In this document: positions 1 through 6,582 of the stretch, piece after piece
How the letters are laid out: the number at the start of each line of letters is the position of its first letter
How positions within the stretch are numbered: the stretch's first letter is position 1
Assembly (NCBI GenBank): GCA_003158895.1
Contig: PMLO01000208.1
Location: 1-14,598 of the forward strand
Direction: 5' to 3'
Origin: Propionibacteriaceae bacterium
GTDB lineage: Bacteria; Actinomycetota; Actinomycetes; Propionibacteriales; Propionibacteriaceae
Length of the DNA stretch: 14,598 nt
The notes under the pieces: model-generated
The model's database searches: none
Told to the model about the DNA's origin: nothing
What the model saw: the letters and a program-made list of their open reading frames with translations, nothing else
Translations under genes and position numbers: made by a program

Positions 1-10
1 GCCTGTCCGC

Positions 11-925
11 TCAACGCCACGTTCGGGGGAGCGGCGCTTGGCCGAGAAAGCCGCCCAGTTCGTCCTCGAAGGCAGTCGAACTGCCGAAGATCCGCTCGTA
101 CGTCCCGATGCTGAACCGCCAGCCGAGGCGGCCGGCAAGGTCGGACCGACGCGCCTGGTCGGAAGCACGATCCGACTCCGCGGTGTGAAACTCGCGCCCG
201 TCGTACTCCGAGGCGGTCAGCAACCCTTCGTACGCCATGTCGAGGCGCCGCTCGACTCCGTACGAATCGAAGACCGGGTACTGGAGCGTGGGTCGAGGGA
301 AGCCTGCGTCAAGGATCCGACACCGCTGCCAGGACTCGCCGTGGGATTCGGCGAGGTGAGTCACCCGTACAGCCAACTCTTGAGCTTGGCGCAGCCCGGG
401 CAGGCGGCTGAGGTTCGTGATGTACGAGCAGAGGTCGTCGGGTTGGATCAGATGCGCGAAAGCCATGGCGTCAGCCGCTGCTCGAGCGTATGGCCGCTTC
501 CTCAGCCTCAAGAGATCCGACGCCGTACGGAGTGGGGTTGTGAGCCGGAGTCCCGAGATCTCCATGACGTCGTCGTCAGGGATGTGGTTTGACTGCCGAA
601 CGCGCGCGTAGCCCGGAGCCGAGCGGTAGCGAGTGTGCTGAACCAGGTACATGGGTCGCTGTTCCCAGCGGTGGCCGGGGGACCTCGTGTCGGCGCCAAG
701 CACAAATGCTGCGTAGTCGTCGCTGGCTACCGCATGGTCCGGCACCACGAGCCTGGCAGCTCGAGCCCGTACGGACGGAGAGTCGGGGACCCCCGCGTCG
801 ATGGACAGGGCGTAGGCGATCCACCTCAAGCGTCCGACGCGATGAGCCTCGTGGAACGCGCGTTTGGAAGCGAAGTGGTCCAGCGCCTCGCCGGAATGAA
901 AGGGGAGACCATCGTTGATGAGCAT
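11..925 (-). CDS. DUF559 / AbiEi-like protein with PD-(D/E)XK nuclease signature
   Basis: A 304-residue protein. The C-terminal part has the pattern of DUF559 (Vsr-like) restriction-endonuclease folds: E197 in a helix, then AGFPRP-like 'DAGFPRPTLQ' (206-215), D229 in 'RLDMAYE', then E240-Y-D242-G and H247. The middle (about 55-80) resembles the N-terminal half of actinobacterial proteins named 'type IV toxin-antitoxin AbiEi family antitoxin domain' or DUF559. Whether it cuts DNA is unknown; these proteins are common orphans in actinobacteria. I chose the ATG at 925 because homology-like sequence begins there. The frame stays open to 1243, but that part would translate the 21-base tandem repeats as EERKYPL heptads and looks non-coding. 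No clear Shine-Dalgarno precedes 925. The stop is at 11-13. It follows pmt on the same strand after a 259-base gap that holds repeats and a likely promoter, so it is probably its own unit. Confidence 0.8.
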   Translation of the reverse strand: MLINDGLPFHSGEALDHFASKRAFHEAHRVGRLRWIAYALSIDAGVPDSPSVRARAARLVVPDHAVASDDYAAFVLGADTRSPGHRWEQRPMYLVQHTRYRSAPGYARVRQSNHIPDDDVMEISGLRLTTPLRTASDLLRLRKRPYARAAADAMAFAHLIQPDDLCSYITNLSRLPGLRQAQELAVRVTHLAESHGESWQRCRILDAGFPRPTLQYPVFDSYGVERRLDMAYEGLLTASEYDGREFHTAESDRASDQARRSDLAGRLGWRFSIGTYERIFGSSTAFEDELGGFLGQAPLPRTWR

Positions 926-944
926 GGATCGACCCAAGCGCCTG

Positions 945-988
945 CCACGTGCCACGTGGGAAGTTATGCACAGGGATGGTGTTGTCCG
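945..988 (-). promoter_or_regulatory. Putative promoter with palindromic operator
   Basis: Reading the minus strand towards the DUF559-like gene, a TAACTT -10 hexamer (966-961) lies 16 bases after a weak -35-like CGGACA (988-983). Directly downstream, at the expected transcription start, is a perfect palindrome, CCACGTG-C-CACGTGG (945-959). A palindrome over +1 is a classic repressor position. The palindrome is seen directly; the promoter and its regulation are inferred. Confidence 0.4.
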
Positions 989-1020
989 TTTCCGCTCGAG
1001 TGTCTCCGGACGGGCCCAGT

Positions 1021-1093
1021 TCCTCTCCTCGAGCGGATACTTCCTCTCCCCGAGCGGATACTTCCTCTCCTCGAGCGGATACTTCCTCTCCTC
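1021..1093 (-). repeat. 21-base tandem repeat, three units plus a partial fourth
   Basis: Three direct units start at 1021, 1042 and 1063, and a truncated copy covers 1084-1093. On the minus strand each unit reads AGTATCCGCTC followed by GAGGAGAGGA. The middle unit differs by one base, which breaks the internal CTCGAG. A 10-base inverted copy, TCCGCTCGAG, lies at 991-1000 beside the putative -35. The period of 21 bases is two helical turns, so the copies would present the same face to a bound protein. The units are a multiple of three long and open in several frames, so they produce false heptad-repeat ORFs on both strands. Function unknown: an operator array, a structured leader or a dispersed genomic repeat are all possible. 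Confidence 0.9.
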
Positions 1094-1184
1094 AACGAAG
1101 GCAGGGTTTCTCGCGGGGGTACGGGTCTGGAGCGCGACCAAGCGCTTCGCCTCGTTGTCTCGCCGAGGGGTACAGCTCTCCCGG

Positions 1185-2879
1185 CTAGATCCAGGAGCTG
1201 AACCACATTCTCGCCAGCCACTGGGACTGGGTGAGGAGGGCATCGGTGAGGATCGGGTAGATGAACGCGAAGTTGAGTGTCACGATCGCGAGGACCACGC
1301 CGACCACGATCGCACCTTGTCGCCGGCGGTGGCCGGCGTCCGCTCTGCCGAGGATGAGCCCCAGCACCATGGCGAGGCAGATCGCGGTGAACGGGATGAT
1401 CGTGATCGCGTAGAAGAAGAACAGGGAGCGCTCGGTGTAGTTGAACCACGGCAGGTACGTGGACATCCCGGCCACGATCGGTACGCCGAACCGCCAGTCG
1501 CGACCAGCGATCCACCAGGCGATCGAGATCAGCAGCGCGAGCGCGGCGAACCACCACAGCGTCGGCGTACCGGTCGCGCTGATCACGCGCAGACAGGTCT
1601 CCGTGCTGTTGACCGGGCACCCGTCGACACCCGCCTTGATGCCGTTGACCGCGTCGATGCCGATCGGACGGGCGTCGATGAGCCAGCCACCGGGATGCGC
1701 CGCGTACACGTGATGCGACTCCTTGATGTAGCTGCCGTTGTGGAAGTCCCAGATCTCCTTGTGGTAATAGAGAAGTGATGCGAACGGCTTGCCGAGCAGC
1801 TTCACCTGCCAGCTGTCGGGATGCTCGGCGCCCCACTGCCGGTCGTACCCACCTTGGGTCCGCAGCCAGCTGAACCACGTCGCGACGTACACGATGAACC
1901 CGAGCACGACCATGCTCAGGAACGCTGGTACGCCGTCGAGCAGCAGTGCCATGTACGAACGCTTGCGGGCCCCCGCGAGGCGCCGCGCAGTGATGCTCCA
2001 CACCACGGCCAGCACGCCGAAGCTGGCGAGCACGAAGACCGCGTTCCACTTCGTACCCATCGCGAGCCCGAACAGCAGACCGGCCGCGACCAGCCACGGT
2101 CGGAAGATGAACGGGCTTGCCCCACCGCCATAGTCCGTCAGCCCGCGGCGCTCGAGATCCCTCGCGAGCCGGTGCCGGAAGTAGTCGCGGTCGATGACGA
2201 CGGCCAACACGCCGGCGACGATGAAGAACGCCTCGAAGATGTCGAGCAGCGCCAGCCGGCTCATCACGAAGTCCAGCCCGTCGACGCACAGCAGGAACCC
2301 GGCGATCGCGGCGATCATGGTGCTGCGGGAGACCCGGCGCGCGAGCCGGATGACCAACGCGACCATCAACGAGCCGAAGACCAACGAGGGGAAGCGCCAG
2401 CCGAACGAGTTCATGCCGAAGAGCCACTCGCCGGACGCGATCAGCCACTTGCCGACCTGCGGATGGACGATGAACGAGGCGTTCGCCGTGTACACGTTCA
2501 CATTGCCCGCAGCGATGAGGTCGTTGGCGTTGTCGGGCCACGACCCCTCGTACCCCAGCTTCATCAGCGTGTACGCGTCCTTGGCGTAGTACGTCTCGTC
2601 GAACAGGATCCCCTTCGGGTACGCGATGCCGACGAGGCGGATGCAGAACGCCAGCGCCGTGATGCCGATGGTGAGGAGCCACGACCGCAGGGCGTCCTTC
2701 GGAGGAGCGTCGCGGAGCCGGTCGAGGGCGCTGCGGGTGTCGAGCGTACGAGGCGGCATGAGCCGTCGCAGACGCTCACCCCACCGCGGCGTCGCAGGCG
2801 CGATGTCGTCCTCGGCCGCGGTCTCGAAGCCCGCCTCGGGGACCGCCTCCGCTGGGGGCACGCTCGTCACGCGGGCCAT
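1185..2879 (-). CDS. pmt: Dolichyl-phosphate-mannose--protein mannosyltransferase (Pmt, GT39)
   Basis: A 564-residue polytopic membrane enzyme that transfers mannose from polyprenyl-phosphate-mannose to Ser/Thr of exported proteins, outside the membrane and during Sec export. The first 65 residues are a charged cytoplasmic tail. The first membrane segment (about 67-88) is followed by the GT39 loop 'FDETYYAKDAY' with the key acidic pair D94-E95. The family signature 'VHPQVGKW' and many hydrophobic segments follow. The C-terminal part ('PWFNYTERSLFFFYA' and the following helices) matches the four-helix PMT C-terminal domain. The length fits actinobacterial Pmt such as Rv1002c, slightly longer at the N-terminus. 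As in Mycobacterium it lies near and divergent from rsmI, here with a NYN gene between. It begins 51 bases after the NYN stop and may share its transcript. No good ribosome site is visible before the ATG. Confidence 0.95.
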   Translation of the reverse strand: MARVTSVPPAEAVPEAGFETAAEDDIAPATPRWGERLRRLMPPRTLDTRSALDRLRDAPPKDALRSWLLTIGITALAFCIRLVGIAYPKGILFDETYYAKDAYTLMKLGYEGSWPDNANDLIAAGNVNVYTANASFIVHPQVGKWLIASGEWLFGMNSFGWRFPSLVFGSLMVALVIRLARRVSRSTMIAAIAGFLLCVDGLDFVMSRLALLDIFEAFFIVAGVLAVVIDRDYFRHRLARDLERRGLTDYGGGASPFIFRPWLVAAGLLFGLAMGTKWNAVFVLASFGVLAVVWSITARRLAGARKRSYMALLLDGVPAFLSMVVLGFIVYVATWFSWLRTQGGYDRQWGAEHPDSWQVKLLGKPFASLLYYHKEIWDFHNGSYIKESHHVYAAHPGGWLIDARPIGIDAVNGIKAGVDGCPVNSTETCLRVISATGTPTLWWFAALALLISIAWWIAGRDWRFGVPIVAGMSTYLPWFNYTERSLFFFYAITIIPFTAICLAMVLGLILGRADAGHRRRQGAIVVGVVLAIVTLNFAFIYPILTDALLTQSQWLARMWFSSWI

Positions 2880-2930
2880 CCTAGGGAATCCGTCGGGCCG
2901 ACCGGCTGTCGGTCACCTGTGAGCCCTGCA

Positions 2931-3986
2931 TCAGCGGCGCCGCAAGCGCAGACGGCGCGTCCTCTGCGTGGCGTCTACCTCGACGAACTTGAACGAGTCG
3001 GCGAAGTCGGAGAACGACGCGTACCCCAGCTCCTTCTCGTTGAACGCCGGGTCCATGCGCAGCAGCTGGTTCTTCACGGCGGACGCGTCGAGCCACTCCG
3101 CATCCTCGTCGTTGTCGTGGCCCAGCCGCAGGGCGCGCTGCAGAAGCTGCCCGGCGCCCGCCCGAGCCTGGGTCTGCTGGTCGGTGAGCTTGGCCGCCTT
3201 GCCCTTGGCGACCCTCGTGGTCGCGGCCGGCTCCGCTGCCGGCGCGGAAATCGCTGGGGTCTCGACAACCGGCGCAACGTCCGCCTCGCCCGTGTCGACT
3301 GCCGCCGCGGCCTTCGTCGAGCGCGCGCGCGTCGTCGAGGCGCGGCGGCGTGTCGCGGGCTTGGTGGGTGCTTCCGACGTCTCCGGTGCCGTGTCGGGCG
3401 CATCGTCGATCGCTTCGCTCGTCGCGACTCCTGCCAGCGCGTCGTAGCTGAGCATCCGGTCGCACGCCGCTGCCAGCGAACGGCTCGTCGATCCGGCCAC
3501 CCCGACCGCCACCACGTACCGCCCGAGCCTCTTGGCGCGCTGCGCGAGCGCGATGTAGTCGGAGTCGCCGGCGACGATGACGAGGTGGGTCAGGTCGGGC
3601 AGCCGGAACATGTCCTCGACCGCATCGACGGCGAGGCGGATGTCGGCACCGTTCTTGCCGTACGCAGCCGCGGGGAAGAGCTGTACGAGGTCGACGGCGC
3701 GACCCACGAGCTGCCCCCGGTAGTCCGCGTTGACGGGCTGCGACCAGTCGGCGTACGCGCGGGTCAGGACGAGCGTGCCGAAGCTCGACGCGTAGTCGAT
3801 GATCGCGCCGAGGTCGACCGAAGCCTCCTTGAGGCGAGCCGCGATCTCGTCAGAGCCGTCGCGCACGTACTCGCGCACCCTGTCGCGCGTGAACCGGCCC
3901 TTGCCGTGGACCTCGTCGTAGCGGGAGATGACGATGTTGTCGAAATCGATGTACACCGCCACGCGGTTCTCGCTGATATCAGCCAT
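2931..3986 (-). CDS. NYN domain protein with C-terminal OST-HTH/LOTUS domain
   Basis: A 351-residue protein. Residues 8-185 form a NYN (PIN-like, LabA/N4BP1 type) domain: 'VAVYIDFDN' (9-17) with D14 and D16, 'NGADIRLAVDAVE' (112-124) with D115 and D121, and 'VAGDSDYIALAQRAKRLG' (138-155) with D141 and D143. These acidic residues form the Mg-dependent RNase site of the family. A low-complexity Ala/Thr/Arg linker (about 188-270) joins it to an OST-HTH/LOTUS-like domain (277-340, 'WLDASAVKNQLLRMDPAFNEKELGY'), thought to bind RNA. The tail is very basic ('QRTRRLRLRRR'). Substrate and role are unknown; an RNA-processing or decay role is inferred from the domains. I chose the ATG at 3986 because the domain starts at once after it. 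It may be leaderless: CACACT ends 7 bases upstream. A longer start at 4016 is possible but would lie inside the divergent promoter region. Confidence 0.88.
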   Translation of the reverse strand: MADISENRVAVYIDFDNIVISRYDEVHGKGRFTRDRVREYVRDGSDEIAARLKEASVDLGAIIDYASSFGTLVLTRAYADWSQPVNADYRGQLVGRAVDLVQLFPAAAYGKNGADIRLAVDAVEDMFRLPDLTHLVIVAGDSDYIALAQRAKRLGRYVVAVGVAGSTSRSLAAACDRMLSYDALAGVATSEAIDDAPDTAPETSEAPTKPATRRRASTTRARSTKAAAAVDTGEADVAPVVETPAISAPAAEPAATTRVAKGKAAKLTDQQTQARAGAGQLLQRALRLGHDNDEDAEWLDASAVKNQLLRMDPAFNEKELGYASFSDFADSFKFVEVDATQRTRRLRLRRR

Positions 3987-4027
3987 ACAGGCCAGTGTGG
4001 CGGTTCCCACCGACATTGCGCGCCACA
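3987..4027. promoter_or_regulatory. Divergent promoter region with inverted repeat
   Basis: The 41 bases between the NYN gene and rsmI hold a perfect 7-base inverted repeat, TGTGGCG (3996-4002) and CGCCACA (4021-4027), with an inner CGGT/ACCG dyad at 4001-4012. A CACACT hexamer on the minus strand ends 7 bases before the NYN ATG. GACATT is the best candidate -10 for rsmI and is weak. Neither gene has a Shine-Dalgarno here, so leaderless transcription of both is possible. This is inferred. Confidence 0.4.
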
Positions 4028-4867
4028 ATGGCGCACGTGGAGACCCTCGGACTGCTCGTTCTCGCCGGGATGCCGATCGGCGATGTCGAGGACGCGTCCC
4101 CGGCGCTGCGGCGAGCGATCGGTACGGCAGACGTGGTCGCCGCAGAGGATACGAGGCGTTTCCAGGCATTCCTCGTACGGGCGCACGCGACGTGCGAGGC
4201 CCGCGTCGTGTCGTACTTCGAGGGGAACGAATCGGGGCGCACGCCCGAGCTCGTCGAGCTGCTGCGCGAAGGCCTGACCGTCGTCCTCGTCACCGACGCC
4301 GGCATGCCGTCGGTGTCGGATCCCGGCTACCGCCTGGTCGCGGCGGCGATCGAGGCGGGGATCAGGGTCACCGCCGTACCGGGCCCCTCGGCCGTGCTCA
4401 CCGCGCTCGCCCTGTCGGGCCTGGCCACCGACAGGTTCTGCTTCGAGGGCTTCCTGCCGCGCAAAGCCGGCCCGCGCCGCGCCGCGCTCGCGGAGCTCGC
4501 GACCGAGCGGCGCACGATGGTGTTCTTCGAGGCGCCGCACCGGCTGGCCGAGATGCTCGTCGACGCAGCGGCGACGCTCGGCCAAGAGCGACCGGCGGCA
4601 GTGTGCCGGGAGCTGACCAAGACGTACGAGGAGGTGCGCAGGGCAGGTCTCGCTGAACTGGCCTCATGGGCGGGCGACGGTGTGCTCGGCGAGATCACCG
4701 TCGTCGTCGCGGGCGCACCGGCCAGTGACCGGCTGCCCCTGTCGGAGGCGCTCGACGAGGTGCGGCAGCGCGTCGCCGACGGCGAGAAGAGATCCGCGGC
4801 GGCGGCTGCTGTCGCGGCGCAGACCGGCCATGACAGGCGCGAGCTGTACGACGGGTCGCGCGGCTGA
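4028..4867 (+). CDS. rsmI: 16S rRNA (cytidine(1402)-2'-O)-methyltransferase RsmI
   Basis: A 279-residue SAM-dependent methyltransferase of the tetrapyrrole-methylase fold, which methylates the ribose of C1402 in the decoding centre of 16S rRNA. The order of motifs is standard: 'MPIGDVEDASPALRRAI' near the N-terminus, 'AEDTRRFQAFL', 'VVSYFEGNESGR', 'VLVTDAGMPSVSDPGYRLV', 'VPGPSAVLTALALSGL', 'CFEGFLPRK', 'FFEAPHRLAEML', 'VCRELTKTYEEV' and 'GEITVVVAG'. A short C-terminal helix-turn-helix region characteristic of RsmI follows ('ALDEVRQRVADGEKRSAAA'). The usual TPIGN motif is MPIGD here. The ATG at 4028 matches the usual family start; an in-frame ATG at 3995 would add residues that overlap the divergent promoter. 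The neighbour downstream is the prs homologue, 65 bases away. Confidence 0.96.
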   Translation: MAHVETLGLLVLAGMPIGDVEDASPALRRAIGTADVVAAEDTRRFQAFLVRAHATCEARVVSYFEGNESGRTPELVELLREGLTVVLVTDAGMPSVSDPGYRLVAAAIEAGIRVTAVPGPSAVLTALALSGLATDRFCFEGFLPRKAGPRRAALAELATERRTMVFFEAPHRLAEMLVDAAATLGQERPAAVCRELTKTYEEVRRAGLAELASWAGDGVLGEITVVVAGAPASDRLPLSEALDEVRQRVADGEKRSAAAAAVAAQTGHDRRELYDGSRG

Positions 4868-4918
4868 TCGAGCCGGCCGGCGCCATGGACCGTGTCGGAG
4901 GTACCCCCGCGTGTCCCC

Positions 4919-4932
4919 TATTCTCGTGCCAC
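4919..4932 (+). promoter_or_regulatory. Putative -10 of a leaderless prs transcript
   Basis: TATTCT (4919-4924) ends 8 bases before the GTG start at 4933, and no Shine-Dalgarno sequence separates them. That geometry fits an actinobacterial leaderless mRNA beginning at the start codon. No convincing -35 is visible. Inferred only. Confidence 0.4.
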
Positions 4933-5883
4933 GTGAGTGACATCACCGTCTTCTCGGGTTCCGCGCATCATGAGTTCGCCGAGGAGGTCTGCTCCATCCT
5001 CGGGACCGAGGTCGCACCGTCGCGCACCACGCGGTTCTCGAACGACTGTCTCCAGGTCCAGCTCCGTGACAACTGCCGCAAGCGCGACGTGTTCATCATC
5101 CAACCGCTCGTACCGCCGGTGCAGGAGAACCTTGTCGAGCTGCTGCTCATGATCGACGCCGCCCGCGGCGCGTCTGCGGCCCAGATCACCGCGGTGATCC
5201 CGCACTTCGCGTACGCACGCTCGGACAAGAAGGACGCGCCGCGCATCTCGATCGGCGCCCGGCTCATCGCACAGCTCCTCAAGACCGCCGGAGCCGACCG
5301 CGTGGTGACGATGGCGCTGCACTCCCCGCAGGTACATGGCATGTTCGACATCCCGGTCGATCACCTCGACGCCACCCGGGTGCTCGCCGACCACTTCCGT
5401 ACGCGCGACCTGTCGAACACGGTCGTCGTCTCGCCCGACTTCGGCAGCGCGAAGATGGCGAACCACTTCTCCCGGGAGCTCAACGTCGGCGTCGCCGCGG
5501 GGTCGAAGCGCCGTCTCGCCGACGACCGCGTGGTCATCGACGCCATCGTCGGAGAGGTCGCGGGCAAGGACGTCCTCATCCTCGACGACGAGATCGCCAC
5601 AGCCGGCTCGACCACCGAGCTCATCGAGAAGCTGCGGGAGATCGGCGTCGGCCAGATCCGCGCGGTGTGCACGCACGGCTTGTTCACCGGGCAGGCGGTC
5701 GAGAGGCTCAACGGCCAGACGGATCTGGCCGAGGTTGTCACGACCAACACGGTCCCGAAGGTGGACGGTCTGCACAACCTCGAGGTGATCACCGTCGCCC
5801 CGCTGTTCGCGGAAACGATCCGGCGCATCACGAGTGGCGAGTCGGTCTCATCGCTGTTCTCGGACGAGCCGACGTACGGTTGA
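4933..5883 (+). CDS. prs: Ribose-phosphate pyrophosphokinase homologue (divergent Prs)
   Basis: A 316-residue protein of the PRPP synthetase family, which makes 5-phosphoribosyl pyrophosphate from ribose 5-phosphate and ATP for nucleotide, His and Trp synthesis. Both phosphoribosyltransferase-like halves are present. Family motifs are recognisable but altered: 'RFSND' where FSDGE is usual, 'YARSDKKDAPRI' (94-105) for YARQDRR, 'ALHSPQVHGMFDIPVDHL' (128-145) for the DLHAxQIQGFF metal site, 'VSPDFGS' (166-172) for SPDxGG, 'SKRRLADD' (191-198) as catalytic loop, and PRPP loop 'DDEIATAGST' (218-227) where DDMIDTGGT is usual. This looks like a known second Prs-like subgroup, so a housekeeping copy may lie elsewhere. 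I chose GTG at 4933 over ATG at 4885 because the family start (VSDITVFSGS) begins there and a -10-like TATTCT lies just upstream. Activity is probable but not certain. A weak terminator-like hairpin follows. Confidence 0.85.
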   Translation: MSDITVFSGSAHHEFAEEVCSILGTEVAPSRTTRFSNDCLQVQLRDNCRKRDVFIIQPLVPPVQENLVELLLMIDAARGASAAQITAVIPHFAYARSDKKDAPRISIGARLIAQLLKTAGADRVVTMALHSPQVHGMFDIPVDHLDATRVLADHFRTRDLSNTVVVSPDFGSAKMANHFSRELNVGVAAGSKRRLADDRVVIDAIVGEVAGKDVLILDDEIATAGSTTELIEKLREIGVGQIRAVCTHGLFTGQAVERLNGQTDLAEVVTTNTVPKVDGLHNLEVITVAPLFAETIRRITSGESVSSLFSDEPTYG

Positions 5884-5898
5884 TGCTGCCTTAATCTC

Positions 5899-5916
5899 AG
5901 GCCCTCCTGGAGGCCT
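5899..5916 (+). terminator. Weak hairpin after prs
   Basis: Sixteen bases after the prs stop, AGGC-c-CTC, loop CTG, GAG-GCCT can fold with one bulged base. There is no T-run. It could act as an intrinsic terminator of the GC-rich actinobacterial kind, but the stem is short. The rest of the gap to carD shows no further structure up to the carD promoter. Confidence 0.3.
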
Positions 5917-6061
5917 CCGCGAGCACCCTGACCCGACCCTGAACCGGCGCGCTCCTGAGAAACCACCTAGTCAGCGCCAAATTGGGGCCCCGAGGCACAT
6001 GGGTCGGCTTCCTGTCAAGACCTCAACCTCGCTGCGGCTAGGGAGAATGCCCTTGTGGGCG

Positions 6062-6086
6062 TGCTAAACTTGGAGACAGGAAGGGG
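6062..6086 (+). promoter_or_regulatory. carD promoter (extended -10) and ribosome binding site
   Basis: TGC-TAAACT (6062-6070) is an extended -10 element; no good -35 stands before it. The expected start of transcription is near 6077. The purine-rich AGGAAGGGG (6078-6086) ends 10 bases before the carD ATG and is the likely Shine-Dalgarno. The leader would be only about 20 bases long. Confidence 0.5.
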
Positions 6087-6096
6087 TCTACCTGTC

Positions 6097-6582
6097 ATGA
6101 CTTTTACAGTCGGCGAAACCGTTGTCTACCCGAACCATGGGGCGGCAGTGATCGAAGACATCGAAACCCGCAAGATGAAAGGTGAGGACAAGCTCTATCT
6201 TGTCCTGCGTATCGTCGGCCAGAACGATCTCATCGTACGTGTGCCTGCCTGCAATCTGGATCTCGTGGGCGTACGCGACGTGGTCGATGCCGACGGACTT
6301 CAGGTTGTCTTCTCCGTCCTGAGGGCACCGCATACCGAGGAGCCGACCAACTGGTCGCGCCGCTTCAAGGCCAACGCCGAGAAGCTCCGCTCCGGAAACG
6401 TCATCAAGGTCGCCGAGATCGTTCGGGACCTGTGGCGTCGAGATCGTGAGCGCGGACTGTCTGCCGGCGAGAAGCGCATGCTTGCTCGCGCCCGGCAGAT
6501 CCTCGTCTCCGAGCTCGCGCTCGCCGAGAAGGTCACCGATGAGAAGGCCGAGGTCCTCCTCGACGAGGTGCTCGCCTCGTAG
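6097..6582 (+). CDS. carD: CarD family transcriptional regulator
   Basis: A 161-residue RNA polymerase-binding protein. Mycobacterial CarD stabilises the open promoter complex, notably at rRNA promoters, and is essential there. The N-terminal RNAP-interacting Tudor-like domain (residues 1 to about 55) starts with the hallmark 'FTVGETVVYPNHGAAVIEDIETR'. The helical C-terminal DNA-binding domain has the conserved Trp in 'TNWSRRFKANAEKLRSGN' and the segment 'EIVRDLWRRDRERGLSAGEKRMLARAR'. Length and motif order match mycobacterial CarD closely. I chose the ATG at 6097; an upstream in-frame GTG at 6055 lies inside the promoter. It is the first gene of carD-ispD-ispF, and its TAG stop shares one base with the ispD GTG. 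Base use here is slightly less GC-rich than in the neighbours. Confidence 0.97.
   Translation: MTFTVGETVVYPNHGAAVIEDIETRKMKGEDKLYLVLRIVGQNDLIVRVPACNLDLVGVRDVVDADGLQVVFSVLRAPHTEEPTNWSRRFKANAEKLRSGNVIKVAEIVRDLWRRDRERGLSAGEKRMLARARQILVSELALAEKVTDEKAEVLLDEVLAS

Noticed and set aside
1021..1093. CRISPR array
   Set aside because: The units abut with no spacers and are shorter than CRISPR repeats; no cas genes are near.
1150..1168. Hairpin CCTCG/CGAGG after pmt
   Set aside because: Five pairs with a nine-base loop is expected by chance in this base composition.
926..1243. N-terminal extension of the DUF559-like protein with EERKYPL heptads
   Set aside because: It is the translation of the 21-base tandem DNA repeats, which are open in several frames on both strands; it also covers the likely promoter and palindrome.
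1821..4277. Plus-strand open frame of about 818 codons
   Set aside because: It is antisense to pmt and the NYN gene, both with clear domains; Arg/Pro-rich composition is typical of shadow frames in GC-rich DNA.
4861..4875. Hairpin CGGCT-GATCG-AGCCG over the rsmI stop
   Set aside because: Only five pairs, overlapping the stop codon and with no T-run; too weak to call a terminator.
4885..4932. Longer prs with ATG at 4885
   Set aside because: The added 16 residues do not resemble the family, and the -10-like TATTCT would lie inside the coding sequence. GTG at 4933 fits better.
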